64,000 bases of DNA from Ceratotherium simum simum. Its lineage: Eukaryota; Chordata; Mammalia; Perissodactyla; Rhinocerotidae. The notes beneath the pieces were generated by a model that was not told where the DNA came from, searched no databases, and saw only the letters and a list, made by a program, of their open reading frames with translations. Position 1 is the first letter of the stretch; every line of letters begins with the position of its first letter. The DNA lies in contig NW_004454193.1 of the NCBI RefSeq assembly GCF_000283155.1, forward strand, positions 6,748,483-6,812,482, in the 5' to 3' direction. Shown here piece after piece: positions 1 to 13,463 of this stretch. Both the position numbers and the translations under genes were made by a program.

Positions 1-711
1 GATGGATCACTGATTTTAGAGGGATGGATGACCGAGTGAAGATATATGGTGGCTGGATGGTGAATGAATGATTGATAATAGATGAAGGAAAGTTATGGAT
101 GGACTGATACTAAATTGATGAAATGCCATTGATGAACTTCATAGATTGGTGGATGGATAGATGGATACTAAGATGATGAATGCGTAAATGGATGAATGAA
201 TGAATGAACGTGTGTTTATCCTAGAATCATAATTGAGGTAGAGTCTCGGAAAATCTAGAAAATTGAGCCACCACTGGGTTATAATTGAAGAAGTTTCTAA
301 ATTAGCCAAGATAAATTGTGACAACCTTTCTGAAATATTCCTTAATATCCTCATCACCCAAATTCAGGATGGTAGTTACCTCTGGGAATATGTAATCTTT
401 AATTTTTTAAAAATATATCTGAAAACAAGAAGGGCAAAATACTAAGTTTCAAAAGAGCTGGGGGATTATTACAGAATTATTCATTAAGTTATTTTTTGAC
501 TTCGCTAACATTTGAGATATTTCATAATAAAAAAGAAAAAAAAAAGAAATTTCCCATTAAGATCCAGAGGCTGACACTGCTCCTGAGAGGTGACACACTA
601 TCCTGGGTAGTTTTTCCGGGGCAACGGGACAGCTGAAATGATGAAGTCTGCGGCCAAGTTTACGGGGTCGGGGGGGGTAGTTTGTGTGGACATGAGAACA
701 GATGCACCTAC
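1..711. repeat. Intron 7 of gene A with degenerate GATG/GAATG tandem repeat
   Basis: Positions 1-220 are a decayed tetranucleotide/pentanucleotide array (gatggat, gaatgaat variants). A short A-rich stretch follows near 530-550. The rest is unremarkable intron. Short open frames here match nothing I recognise. Confidence 0.5.
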
Positions 712-816
712 CATCTTCTGCGACGTCTCCAGGAGCTCGTCTTCTGTCTTCCGGCACAGGCACTGAACAATGACAGCCGAGGTGGTGGTGTTACACCCAG
801 CAAAGACAGCAATTTT
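712..816 (-). CDS. CES1: CES1-like gene A, exon 7
   Basis: This exon encodes residues 266-300, [20 protein letters not shown] followed by [15 protein letters not shown]. Cys273 and Cys284 correspond to the second CES disulphide. An additional Cys286 (QCLC, where human CES1 has HCLR) makes an unpaired third cysteine in the same loop. The acceptor is AG at 818-817 and the donor GT at 711-710; the exon has 35 codons, phase 0. Open frame continues past the donor on the minus strand, but it matches no CES sequence and is intron. The remaining exons (8-14) must lie at lower coordinates outside the window. Confidence 0.9.
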
Positions 817-1029
817 CTGCAGAGATCACAGGGGACAGCAAAATTCAAGAGCTGTGTCCTTTCCCTCAGTCAATAAAGAAATGTTCTATGCCAAGCTCAA
901 TTTCTAATTGCAGCAGGGGGTTGGCAGAAAATGCTCTAGACCAGCAGGTGTGGGTCCTGGTTCCAGTCATGACAATGACACCACCTCTGTCTCTGTCACC
1001 TTATCCCTGTTAAAATGAGCACAGTGATC

Positions 1030-1310
1030 TCAGAGCTGAACATCTAAGGAGAGGCAGCATGGAGTGGGGTTTAAGAGCATGAAGTCCAGAATCACACTGT
1101 CTGGTTTCAAATCTCTGCTCATCCACTTACTAGTCATTTGACCACGGGCAATTCACTTGCAAAGTGACCAGAGGAGAAGATGCAGATGGAGAGAAGGCAG
1201 CCTCCATGATGGTGGGGCCATGGAGAGTGTGTAGGGCTCCCCAGAGCCTAGGACAGTGTCTGACGCAGAATCAATGCTCAGTATGTACTTGCTCAATAAA
1301 TAAAAAGGCA
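1030..1310 (+). repeat. MIR-like SINE relic
   Basis: The stretch carries the MIR core pattern: a 'gcatggagtggggtttaaga' start, then 'tttcaaatctctgctcatcc', 'tcatttgacc...gggcaattcactt', and a tail 'agtatgtacttgctcaataaa'. It is an old, diverged copy inside intron 6. Confidence 0.6.
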
Positions 1311-1579
1311 TAGAGAAAAATAGAGAAGAGAGAGAGAGAATGAATGAGAGAGAGAGAAAAGAGCAAGAATGAGTCTTAGATTCCCTTCATTCTGCCAATT
1401 TCTGGTTCTAGTTTGATAGAGAAATCCAGCCCCATCTCTGCCACCTCTGTTTCCTTTAAATAAATTCCCAGTCTTGACTTACGCCTAGTCAAGTGGGCTT
1501 CTGTTGTTTATAACCAAGGAATTCTGAAGAACAGTCTGAAAACTCTAAAAATTCCTGGTATCTTCTTTTCCTCTCCTCC

Positions 1580-2215
1580 TACTTTCCAGCCCCTTTAAGT
1601 CTGGCTGCAGCCCCCACCACTCCAGGAAGCCAGCTCTCACAGCCCTACCAAATGCCCCACATCACTGACTCCAGTGGGCGCTCCTCAGCAGAGCCTTCTG
1701 TTGCTCACACTCTTCCTTGGCTTCCTAACAGCCTCCAGATAAAGACAAAGTCCTCACAGGGTCCTGTGCAGCATGGTCCCTGCAGTGTCCCCACCCTCAG
1801 CTCACTCCAGGTCCCCTCTGCTCCTTCTGCTTCATCCACATCACCCTTTTTCACCTTCTCTCACTGGAGATACTTCCTCCTGAGGCAGGACATTTGCACA
1901 TATTGTTCCTTCTTTCTGGAATATTCTTTTCTCACCAAGCAAATACCTTCTCATCCTTTTCCTCTCAACTCATTGATCGCTTTTTTCAGGAAGAATTTCC
2001 TGATAACCTCCCCCTACACGCGGGACTAAGAGCTACTTTTGGATTCTGTTATGACATCAGGTACCTCTGCCTTATTGCTCTTGTCACTGCTGATAATTTA
2101 TAATTTGTGTGAGTATGTAATCATTAATCTGACTCCTCCATTAGGATGGAAGCTTCATGAGGTTGCTAGACATCTGGCTCTATCAAAATTATTTGTTGAG
2201 TCAATGAATGAATCA
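1580..2215 (+). repeat. L2 3'-end relic
   Basis: The block has the features of an ancient L2 LINE 3' end: 'ttccttggcttcctaacagc', 'tccttctttctggaatattc', 'aatttcctgataacctcccc', 'aggatggaagcttcatgagg' and a terminal 'tttgttgagtcaatgaatga'. The open frames inside it are fortuitous. Confidence 0.6.
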
Positions 2216-2678
2216 GTGAATCAGTTCTCCAGGAACCACCCCCAGTCACAATGCCCTCAGGGAGGGACCCCATGGGGCCCACATGCTGCAAGTGGGTTCA
2301 CCAGAACTCAGACTCTGAGAGAGACAACACACAGTGACACTCCACTGCCCACTGTCTGGCCTGGCCCTCACCTTGGCACACATTGAGAAGTATGGTCAGT
2401 GGACAGTGCCCGGCACTGGCAGTCCAGAATCATGAACTTGAGTCCCAGCTCTGCCCTGATCATCCTCTGACCTTGACAATCCGCTGCTACTCTCTGCCCA
2501 GTTTGCTCAGCTGGATAACTGGGAGGTTGGGTGAGGGGCCTCCTTGCCCTTCCCACTAAGCCATTCTCACTTCTGTGATTCTTTGAAGATATTAGCTGGA
2601 TCCCACGGCAAGAAAGGCCCCTGAAGACTCCAGGAGAGCAGAGCAAAGGGTGCAGGGGTCGTGCAATGTGAGACCTAC

Positions 2679-2783
2679 CTGAGCTGTAGCCTTCGAGTCA
2701 TTCTTGACGACGGCAGTAATGAGGGCCACTCCACTCTCAGAGATGGCCCGGTGGAAAAGGTTCTTGGCCAGTGGAGATAATAC
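2679..2783 (-). CDS. CES1: CES1-like gene A, exon 6
   Basis: This exon encodes residues 231-265, [20 protein letters not shown]..., the helix after the nucleophile elbow that is highly conserved in CES1. The end ([10 protein letters not shown]) differs from human CES1 in the variable loop. The exon has 35 complete codons (105 bases), phase 0 on both sides, with AG at 2785-2784 and GT at 2678-2677. Confidence 0.92.
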
Positions 2784-4565
<1,782 letters not shown>

Positions 4566-4859
4566 TCAGGACCATAGATGGGGCTCTAGGTGAGCCTTCT
4601 GGAATGAGACAGGGCTTCCACAGCCCTGACACAGAGGTCTTCACCTGCCATCCTCTCCTGAGCATTGTTCTGTTTTGGGCTCTACAGTCCTTCATCCCCA
4701 TGTGTCTATTGAGCATCTACCATGTGCAAACACTGTTCTAAGAGCCAGGAGACCATCTGAGAACAAAACAGGCAAACCTCTGACTACACAGAGCCCACAC
4801 TACAGATCACAAACAAAGAAACAGATAAGTATAGAATAGCATGTCAGGTAGTGAATGTG

Positions 4860-6560
4860 CTTTCAGGAAAATAAAACCTGGTAAGAGGAAAGGCAGAGGT
4901 GGGACAGTGGGGCCCTATTTCAGACCACATGAACAGAGAAGACCTCTTAGAGGCTGTGGCATTTGAGTAGAGACCTGACTGAGTGAGCACAGAGCCTTGC
5001 AAATATTCAAAGAAGGGAATTCCAGGTGGAAGAAACAGAAAGTGCAAAGGCCCCAGGGTCCAGTGAATAAAATGAGTGCAGCACATACAGCTAGAGAAGA
5101 CCCTGTGGGCCTTGGTGAGATGTCGATGTCATTGTAAGGAGGGAAACCAGCACAGGGGAAGGACATGACTCCCTTTATGTCTTAAATGATGACTCTGGCT
5201 ACCGTAAGGATCAGACAAAGTATAAAAGTAGCAGGGTTATAGAAGTAGGAGGTTGTTACAATAATCCAGGCATGAGACAGAGGGCTTTGATTAGTGTGGG
5301 TGCAAGAGAGGAGGTAAGAAGTGGCTGGATTCTGAATACACTTTAAACGTGGAGCCAAGAGGATTTTCTGACCTACTGGATGTGGAGTGTAAGAAAAAGA
5401 GAATAGTCAAGGCTGACCACAAGACCTTTATCCTGACAACCAGAAGGTTGGAGCTGCCAGCAGCTGAGCAGGGGGCACTGTGGGGAAAGTAGGAGTGTTC
5501 TTTGGAATGAGGGGCAGTGGGAATCAAGGGTTAAGTTTGTCCCTGTGAAGTGTGAGGTGACCTTTAGATGTTCAGTGGAGACAGCAGGAGGTAGAAGGAG
5601 GTAGACAATGATGTGCATCCGGGTTTCAAAGAAGAAGATGTGGCTAAAAATAGCGAGATGTGAAAGTGCCCCCAGAGGTCACTTAGGGCACCAGTGGAGA
5701 TGGAGAAGGAGACACACGCAGAAGCCCAAGGATGGGGAGGAGGAGGGTCCAGTGAAGGGGCTGAGAAGGGGCAGTCTGTGAGGTAGGAGGTGGCCAGGAG
5801 CCAAAAGAAGGTAGCATTTTAAAAATATGTGAGTTATCATGTGTGGATGCTGCCAAAGTTGGGCCAAGAGCTGGTGGGTCATTGGTGACCTTGACCAGAA
5901 CAGTCTCATGGCGTTGCTGGGGTCAATACCTGACTGGCATGGGTAGAGGGGAGGGTAGGAGGAGCGGAAGCATGGAGAGCTAATGTAGCAGTTTATCTGT
6001 GATGGGAATCAGAGGAATGGGCCGTGGGTGAAAGAGATGAGCAGTCTTAATGAAGGCTTTACATCCTGGGTCATGTCTCACCCGGAATAACTCTTCTCTG
6101 TCTCCATAGGTCTTTCCAGGGAGTAGCCCACCCCTTCCCCAGCCTGCCCATCAGCCATCTCAGGGTCAGAGATCCTGGGGCTGGTGCATTCAGAAAAGGC
6201 TCATAGTAACTGTGTCCTGCAGGAAACCTGGTTCTGTTTCCATGGAGACTAGATGGAGAAGACTCTAGCCTTGACTCATGAATGTGCCAAATACAGAAGG
6301 AAATGGGATGAGTGGACCTGACATTCCTTGGGAGGGTTGCCCATTGAGAACAGAGACTGTGACAACCTCCCTCCCAGCTTCCAGCCACCCCTTCCTTCAC
6401 CCACAAGCATTCACTGAGCTCCCACCATGAGTCTGCTCCTTCCTTACGTTCCCACAAGTTAAGATGTGTAAGCCTCTGACTACTGTGCTGCATGCTAACT
6501 GGCATTTTAGAGGTTGCAACGTGCTGGGGCAGCATAGGAGAAAAAGAGATGAGCATTTCA
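4860..6560. other. Intron 4 of gene A, old diverged interspersed repeats
   Basis: The text 'gcatttgagtagagacctga', 'aattccaggtggaagaaaca' and 'agtgcaaaggccccagggtc' is typical of a very old dispersed mammalian repeat whose family I cannot name safely. Similar text recurs at 7010-7200 and 13960-14460. Open frames of 70-160 codons on the minus strand in this stretch match nothing. Confidence 0.4.
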
Positions 6561-6580
6561 GAGGAGGTAACGTTTGAGTT

Positions 6581-6990
6581 AGCCAGCCCTGGAAGACTAG
6601 TGGTTAAGATTCAGTGCTCTCACTGTCATGGCTCAAGTTCATTTCCTGGTCAGGGAACCATACCACCCGTCTGTCGGTTTTCCTACTGTGGTGGCTGCGT
6701 GTTGCAGTGATGCTGAAAGTTATGCCACCAGTATTTCAAAGACCAGCAGAGTCATCCACGGTGACAGATTTCAGCGGAGCTTCCAGACCAAGACAGACTA
6801 GGAAGACGTACCTGGCCACCCACTTCTGAAAAAATTGTTCATGAAAACTCTATGAATACCAGTGGAGCATTTTCATTTTCTGAAACAGCACTGGGAGATG
6901 AGAGTTTTATGCAAAAAGGACTCAGCAGGGTTCTGCTCTGCTGCACAAGGTCCCTAGGAGTCAGAATCAAACCGATGGCACTAAGACAAA
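6581..6990 (+). mobile_element. Long tRNA-derived SINE (about 410 bp)
   Basis: The head 'gccagccctggaagactagt' followed by 'ggttaagattcagtgctctc' and 'agttcatttcctggtcaggg' carries recognisable A-box and B-box remnants of a tRNA. A long non-tRNA body runs to 'gatggcactaagacaaacaa'. Flanks form an imperfect 12-base target duplication: AACGTTTGAGTT at 6569-6580 and AACATTTGGGTT at 6991-7002. Older repeat text resumes directly after it, so this was an insertion into an older element in intron 4. It is a different family from the ERE copies elsewhere in the window. Confidence 0.65.
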
Positions 6991-7262
6991 CAACATTTGG
7001 GTTGGGCCTTACAGGATGAATAAAAGTTTTTCAGGTAGAATAGGCGTTATAGGCAGAGGGAACAGCACATGCAAAAGCTCAGAAGCATGTAGGTCAGCGT
7101 GGCTGGGGAATGAGAGGCAGGTGGTACCCAATTATGAAGGGACTTAGGTGCCTTACCAGGGAATTTAACAAAGATCCCCTTGAAGACTGACATGACCAGA
7201 GGTGGGTCCTAGCACCCTTGCTTTGGGGACAAATGTGCAGTGAGAAAAGTCTAATATGTTAC

Positions 7263-7396
7263 CTGAAGAATCCCCAGATGCCCAGGCGGTACTGAATGGT
7301 CACCACCACCACGTTTTCATGGGCAGAGAGAACCATCCCATCATAGGTTGATGCTCCACCTATCATCAGACCACCTCCATGGATCCACACCATCAC
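7263..7396 (-). CDS. CES1: CES1-like gene A, exon 4 (oxyanion hole)
   Basis: This exon encodes residues 135-179. [20 protein letters not shown] contains the HGGG oxyanion-hole motif, with Gly141-143 positioned as in CES1. It is followed by the conserved [18 protein letters not shown] strand. Splicing uses AG at 7398-7397 and GT at 7262-7261, leaving a split serine codon (AG|C) completed by exon 5. The exon is 134 bases long with no lesions. Met/Ile substitutions around the glycine loop relative to human CES1 (MV to MI, AA to GG) could shift acyl or alcohol preference; that is inference only. Confidence 0.92.
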
Positions 7397-7984
7397 CTGG
7401 ACAGGGAGGAAGACACCATACTGGATACAGGAAGCAGAGCTGGGAAGGACCTCAAAAGGTTGTTTAGTTTGGTTGCTTACTTCTTGGCCATAACTCAAGG
7501 AGGCCACTACCCAAAGTCCACTAATCCCCAGCAAAGTTGGAGCAGGCAGTTGCCCTCATCCGCCACTCTGGGGCCCCGGCCACCACCCCATTCAATGCAA
7601 TCTCATGGCCCCTGCCTGTCTCCCCAGCCTCAGTGCCACCTCCTCCCAGGCTCTTCATGCTGAGAACAGCATCATTGGCACATTCAAGGCTAAGGGTGTC
7701 ATCTTCTCCCCAACACTCCCGTCATCCTCATGCCTGGACCCCTCCCCCAGCTCAGCATACTCTGCATGCTGCAGCCCTTGTCCTTCAGCTTCATCTAAGT
7801 TAAGCAGTGAATTAAACTTCTCTCATGTGTGAATGATTATCTCAAGAGGCACACACGCCCCCCGTGGTGTGTCTTCCTAATATACCTTCCTTCAGCCTCC
7901 TCCTGATTCCTCTACTCCCCAAATCCCGCTGATCCTCCAAAGCTCAGCCTAAAAGCCACCTCCTCCAAGAAGTACTCAATCCTT

Positions 7985-8365
7985 TGGCTAACATGATCTG
8001 AGAACTTACTGTGTGCCAGGGACTGTGATAGGAATTGAGGATCAGTGTGCACACAACAATTCACGACTCATGGTATTTAAAAGGCTCACACAGCAGGGAA
8101 GTGAGAAAGGATATAACAATAATACTGCCATAATTTTGTTAATTAAAAAAACTTGGAACATGAACTATGTGCTAAGTACTGTTCTAAGTATAAAAATAAA
8201 CCATCCACAAGGTTGGGACTACTATTGTCCCATTTAACAGACAGGAAATCTGAGGCACTTAACCTGCCGGAGGTCATGCAGGTAACGAGCGGTGGAAGCA
8301 GGACTTGAACCCAGACAGTCAGGCTCCAGAGTCCACATGTTGAGCTGCCCAGCACACTGCAGCCA
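7985..8365 (+). repeat. MIR-like relics (two adjacent)
   Basis: 'gagaacttactgtgtgccag' and then 'actatgtgctaagtactgtt', 'ttgtcccatttaacagacag' and 'gcaggacttgaacccagaca' are standard MIR blocks. They lie in intron 3. Confidence 0.6.
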
Positions 8366-8884
8366 ATGGCCATGGTGCAGTAGGTCAGCTGCTAGGGAAG
8401 GAGTAAGATCTTCCCTTCAACTCTAACTTACGTGTCAAGAGTAATGTCTTTGTATACTGTGAGAGGCACTGAGATACAGCTTGATATTCATCATTGAACC
8501 CTCATATGTGATTATTCTAGTTTTGAGGAAACAGAGCCAAGTCTCTCAGTTAGTAAGAGGAAGAACCAGGATTTAAACCCAGGCCCTGCAGTTCCAGAGC
8601 CTGTGCCCACAAGTAGAGGTTCTCCTGCCTCCAGGATCCAAGCATCCCTGTTCCTCCCACACGTCTGATCTCTGCCTACCTCTGGGTGGAGGGACTGAAT
8701 TTGAGTCATCTCAGAGTGAAGGCTGAGCCAAGGTCGGGTCAGCAGTGATTTGCTGCAGTTAGTCCCTGTCTGTGCAGCCCAGATGGCGAGATCCTTGAAG
8801 GCAGGTGTTGCGTGTTAATGGTTTTATGTTCCTCCTTTCTCCTAATCCCCGATTCTAGCTAAGTATAGGGGATGCTGGGTTCTT

Positions 8885-8937
8885 AACAGAAGAATGAGTG
8901 AATGAATAAATGAAAGAATGAATGAATGAATGAGTGA
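8885..8937 (+). repeat. (GAAT/GAGT)n imperfect microsatellite
   Basis: An imperfect tetranucleotide run of gaatgagt, gaataaat and gaatgaat units in intron 3. It probably arose from the tail of an old SINE or L2. Confidence 0.7.
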
Positions 8938-9364
8938 ACCCTTGTCCCCACTTCTTTGGGCCAAGCATGTACAGTGCTGCTTCTAGTTATAAGTTCACAG
9001 ACACCTCCTCCACTCCTGGGCATCATGCCAGGTGTGTCCTGGGAGATGGCTGGGTGCTCACACCCCTCCCTTCTCCACCCCAGCCTCCCCTCCTTTTCCA
9101 GCAGACCCTCCCCACCCTCCAGCCAGGTCTGGAAGCCTGCCGCGTCTCTGGGCCTCCCTTTATTCAGGAAATGCTGACTCACTGGGTCATCAGCCCATGC
9201 CAAAGACAATTAGGGAGGGAAATGAGCTACAAGAAAGTCTCTGATAGTTGGCCAAAGGTAAAGGAAAGCGCTTCTTGGATTTACCCAGGCTCTGTCCCCC
9301 ACACCTCCTACACAGAACTCTGAAGTTGTCAGGAATGGGCCTCTGTGTGCAGAGGAAAAACCAC

Positions 9365-9540
9365 ACACAGTCTCCTAGTCTGCGTAAAGAGCACTGCTTT
9401 GAAGATCAGAATTCTCGCCTGCTCTCATCCTGCCAGCCCTACTGTGTGACCTCGCCTTCCCTCTCTGGGCCTCAATTTCTCTATGTGTAAAGGAAGGGTT
9501 GTGTTGTCAGCTTATTCTAAGATCCCTTCAGTTCTAACCT
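9365..9540 (+). repeat. MIR-like relic
   Basis: 'gaagatcagaattctcgcct', 'ctgtgtgacctcgccttccc' and 'gggcctcaatttctctatgt' follow the MIR consensus order. Intron 3. Confidence 0.6.
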
Positions 9541-9880
9541 TGTTAGAAATTATGTCCTAGCTGCTCTGGGTATCAGATTCCTAACCTATCAACTAAGGGT
9601 AATCATTCATCTTCTTCTATTAGCGTAAGAGAAGTTGAAAAATTAAAATGTACATTACAGATCTACAGCAACTCCCTCCGAGTCCCTACGTCTGTAACTA
9701 GGGAAAACTTAAGTATAGAGAACTTATGTTTCTTTTGAACCTGCTATCTGCCTGTGGTGGGAAAAGGAAGCCCTAGGGCCCCTGAAACACCCATGGCGGG
9801 TGATGCCCCCACCCCAAGCTGCCTTCATCCTGTTCCAGTCTCCACCAGAAGATCCCACAGCACTGGAACTCACTGCTTAC

Positions 9881-10025
9881 TGGCAGCCTGCTTTTGTTCA
9901 TCAAGTCAGCGGGAGTGTAAATATTTAGGTAAAGACAGTCTTCCGAAAACTGGAGAGAAATATTCTGCTTTCTGTTGGTAAATAGGTCTGAGAGCATCTT
10001 CCCTGCCACTGGGTCCTGGGAGCAC
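9881..10025 (-). CDS. CES1: CES1-like gene A, exon 3
   Basis: This exon encodes residues 86-134. Cys87 and Cys116 (in [12 protein letters not shown]) form the first conserved CES disulphide. The [14 protein letters not shown] motif is the carboxylesterase type-B signature 2. Asn107 lies in an N-I-S sequon, an extra potential glycosylation site: human CES1 has a different residue pattern here (NIP). The acceptor AG is at 10027-10026 and the donor GT at 9880-9879. Exon length is 145 bases and the frame is open throughout. Confidence 0.92.
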
Positions 10026-10744
10026 CTAGGATCGACAGGGAGAAAGAAGAAGTCCTGAGGTTCAATCAGAGCTAAGCAAGGAGATGTCTCCTATGGTCAG
10101 GCCGGCTTTGGACTGGGAGTTTAGGCCTGTAATCGAGTTGTTCTTACCAAACTCGAGACACTGGAAAGGGCTGGAAGCTGTCTGGGGATCTAGGTGGGGG
10201 GCCCTGGGGCTTGATAAGGTCTTCCAGGACGGTATATAGTGAGGAGGCCTGGGCACCTGTCCCCTCCCAGACCCTTCGGGATGCCCTGGTCCAGGAGAGG
10301 AGGCTGCCTATGCACCTGGGAGAGGACCATTTCCTTCATGCCCTTGACACAGCCTGGCTCCCCTGGGCTCCATATGGTGGGCTGCAGGGTGAACATGTTC
10401 TCACCAGGTAAACCAGGTGTTCTCGTCCATGGGAGACTTCCATAAACCATGGGAAGTCACTCAAATGGCAGGCATTTAGGGCATACAACAGGTCAGGGGT
10501 GAAATAGTTTTGGGGCAACACCAGGATAACTGTGTTCTAGTCTGCTGCAGCCACCAATTTGCTATGTGACCTTGGGTAAATTCCTTCCCTGCTCTGGGCC
10601 TCCACCTGCCAGATCTAGGTGAGAGGAGTGATTTCTATCAGGGTCTACAGCCCTGACATGCTAAGATTCTATCATCACCCATCCCAGGCAAGCACTAATG
10701 GTTGCCCTAATAAAGAATTGTAAAGATCCAATATCGACCATAAT

Positions 10745-10925
10745 TGTTAACATTTACTGAGTCCTCACAGCATATCAGGTGCTGTACTCCTTGTGTGTTA
10801 ACTCATTTAATCCTCAGATCACTCCCATTACATAAGTTCTATTATTATCCCCATTTTACAGTTGAGAAAACTGATGCACAGAGAGGTTAGAGAACCTGCC
10901 CAAGGTCACACAGCCAGAAAGATTC
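10745..10925 (+). repeat. MIR relic
   Basis: A well-preserved MIR core: 'acatttactgagtcctcaca', 'tattattatccccattttac', 'gaaaactgatgcacagagag' and 'cccaaggtcacacagccaga'. Intron 2. Confidence 0.75.
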
Positions 10926-11239
10926 ATACTGTGGCGTTCTTATATTTCCAATGACATAATAAGCTACATTTCTGAATCTCAATGTACCCAGAAGGCAGGC
11001 GTCACTGGCCCCAGTGTGTAGATGAGGAAACTGAGGCACTAAGGTGCTTGGATGACACAGCTGTCAAGGGGCAGAGTCAGAGGCTACAAACACGACTTCC
11101 TGACTTCCATCCAGGGGGATCTTTGCTCAGATCACCAAGAACAAGGGGCATAATATTCATAAAACAAGAAATTCAAAAGTCAAAAATGGAAAAAGAGTTC
11201 AATGTCACTAGCATTCAAATAAATGCAGAATAAATAGCA

Positions 11240-11740
11240 AAATTACGCATATAATTATGATAATAATAATTATTATTCTTATTTTGCCTATCCAACAGCC
11301 AAAAAACATTTTTAATAACCCCAAGCATTGCCAAAGTTCCGGTGAATGGAAGTTTTCATATATTAGCAGAAGGAGAGTAGGTGGAATATTTCTGGAGGAA
11401 AATTTAATAAAAGGTGTATACACTTTGATTCAAAAAATCATTTCTTGTAACTTAGAAAACATTCATGAGTGTACATAAAGATTTAGCTGCAGGATGTTCA
11501 TCAGAGTGGTATTTATATTATCAAAAACATTAAAGGCAACTTAATGGCCTCAAATAAGAGATTGGGTAAATAAATTATGATTCAATACCCAAGGTAATGC
11601 AGGTGTTAAATCGCAGGCTGTGATATTTAATGTCACAGAATGATGTTCACGATATACTTATAAGTGAGCAAAGCAGGCATCCAAACTATCTGTGCAGCAT
11701 AATGGGCTATTGTGACTTATAATAAGAAATATATATTTGG
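11240..11740 (+). repeat. Old L1 3'-end fragment
   Basis: 'tcattgagtg'-type text around 'gaaaacattcatgagtgtac', 'agagattgggtaaataaatt' and 'gtgatatttaatgtcacaga' resembles the 3' UTR of old L1M families. No coding frame remains. Intron 2. Confidence 0.45.
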
Positions 11741-11769
11741 TCTTCCTCCAGTTTCTGGCACAGGATCCT

Positions 11770-12460
11770 AAAACCCTTGGAACTTCCTAAGTGATGAGAG
11801 TGACAAAGATGTCTTTTGTTATATTAATGAGGTGACTTTTGGACCTCAGCTAAGGATGAGGCTGGTTGCCAGGAGAACCAACCAGTGATGAGAAGTTTGG
11901 AACTTTCAGTCCCATCCCCCTGACCTCTGGAGAAGGGAGAGGGGCTGGGAGTTGAATCAATGGTCAATGGTCAATGATTTAATCAACCGTGCCTATGTAA
12001 TGAATCTACATAAAAAAGCCAAAGCACAGGGCTTCGGAGAGCTGACAGGTTGTGAACCAGAAGGCTTCCTCGTGTCACCCTGCAGGGTCCCCAACTCCAT
12101 GAGGACAGAAACTCTTTTCTTCAGGACCCGCCATATGTATCTCTTCATCTGCTGTTGATTCGTATCCTTTAATATCCTTCGTAATAAACGGGTAATCTAA
12201 TGAGTAAACTAATTTCCGGAGTTCTGTGAGCCACTTCAGAAAATAAATAGAGCCCAAGGAGGGGGTCATGGGAACCTCTGATGTATAGCTAGTGGGTCAG
12301 TGCCACAGGTAACAACCCAGCCTTGCGATGGGCAGCTGAAGCAAAGGGCAGTCTTGTGGGACTGAGCCCTTAGTCTGTGACATCTGATCCTATTTCATGG
12401 TAAATAGTGTCAGGATTAACTTAATTGTAGGACAGCCAGCTGGTGTCTGAGGATTGCTTG
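11770..12460 (+). mobile_element. Solo LTR-like relic (ERVL/MaLR type)
   Basis: The block contains 'catgcctatg'-like text at 11990 followed by a TATA-like 'acataaaaaagcc' near 12009. It also has a poly(A)-signal-like 'aataaacgggtaatct' near 12183 and the segment 'gagcccaaggagggggtcat' plus 'ggcagtcttgtgggactgag' known from mammalian ERVL-type LTRs. I cannot name the subfamily. Plus orientation, in intron 2. Confidence 0.5.
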
Positions 12461-12719
12461 TTGGTGAGGAAAAAACCACTCACACTGGAATTTCATGCAG
12501 AATCTTATGTGATTCTTTTTATAAGGGAGTAAATATGCAACGGATAAAAGACTGGAAAAAAAGAAACTAAAATATGGAGAGCAGTTCTCTCCAGGGGGTG
12601 AAATCATATAGGATTTTCATTTTCTTACCTTTCTTTTTCCGTGCATCCTTGCTTTTCTGTAACAAGTATGTATTACACTTGCAATCAGGAAATAAAAACA
12701 GTGAATACTATTTTAAAAA

Positions 12720-12790
12720 GGAAGGATGAGTGGAAGGGGAGAAGAGGAGAGAAAAAGAAAAGAAAAGAGAGAAGAAAAGAAGGCAAGACG
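12720..12790 (+). repeat. Purine-rich simple sequence
   Basis: About 70 bases of almost pure A/G (aggagagaaaaagaaaagaa type) in intron 2. The short basic open frame across it is low-complexity, not a gene. Confidence 0.8.
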
Positions 12791-13189
12791 TGGGACCCTG
12801 GAAATCACCAGAATGCCTTTCTGGGAAGAATAAGGTCTGAAGGGATGCACATAGGCATCTGGATGCCATGAGGTGAGGCTGAGGGGCTTCTTTGCCCAAT
12901 TTGGCCAGAGTGACTAGGACACACCAACCATTGATCTGCTCATGACTAGGTGGCTAGACACATTGGAGAGCTGAGAACTCGCCTGGTCAACACCCCAAAG
13001 CACTCCCCACACACAGCCTCCTGGCTCACCCTACTTGCCAACTATGGCAAAGTACGGACAGGAGAACAAACAGAACCACCACTTCTGATCCCCCTCACCT
13101 GCTCACTTTTTTATTTTCTTCAAAGCGCTTCTCATATTCCAACACATTACTTAATTCATGTATTAATTTGCATGTTGTTTATTATCTGT

Positions 13190-13315
13190 CCCCACTCCTA
13201 GAATGCATGCTCCATGAAGATGGGATCTTTGTTCTGTTTAATATTGGATCCCAGGAATCTAGAACATGCCTGGCACACAGTAGGTGCTCATAAATACTTG
13301 TTGAATAAAGGGCTC
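13190..13315 (+). repeat. L2 3'-end relic
   Basis: 'aatgcatgctccatgaagat', 'aacatgcctggcacacagta' and 'ggtgctcataaatacttgtt' are the classical L2 terminal blocks. It lies just upstream (in gene sense) of the exon 2 donor region. Confidence 0.65.
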
Positions 13316-13463
13316 TAGAATGCTGTGAGAGTTTTGGAATGTCTCTAAGGATCTACATTCTGGAACAAAGGAAAAGCCACTCAGAGGATCACCTTGGCTC
13401 CTTCCTGCATCACTTTGAGGCAAACGTCCCACTGAAAGACGCCAAAGCCACCCCCCGGCTTAC

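Noticed and set aside
1..220. Repeated GATG/GAATG units considered as a CRISPR-like or regulatory array
   Set aside because: Irregular microsatellite decay in a mammalian intron, with no spacer structure.
557..711. Extension of the exon 7 reading frame past the donor
   Set aside because: The frame stays open, but it no longer resembles CES1 after KM, and a canonical GTAGGT donor sits at the family's exon boundary.
6071..6556. 161-codon minus-strand open frame
   Set aside because: Lies in intron 4 of gene A within old repeat text; no family resemblance and no splice support.
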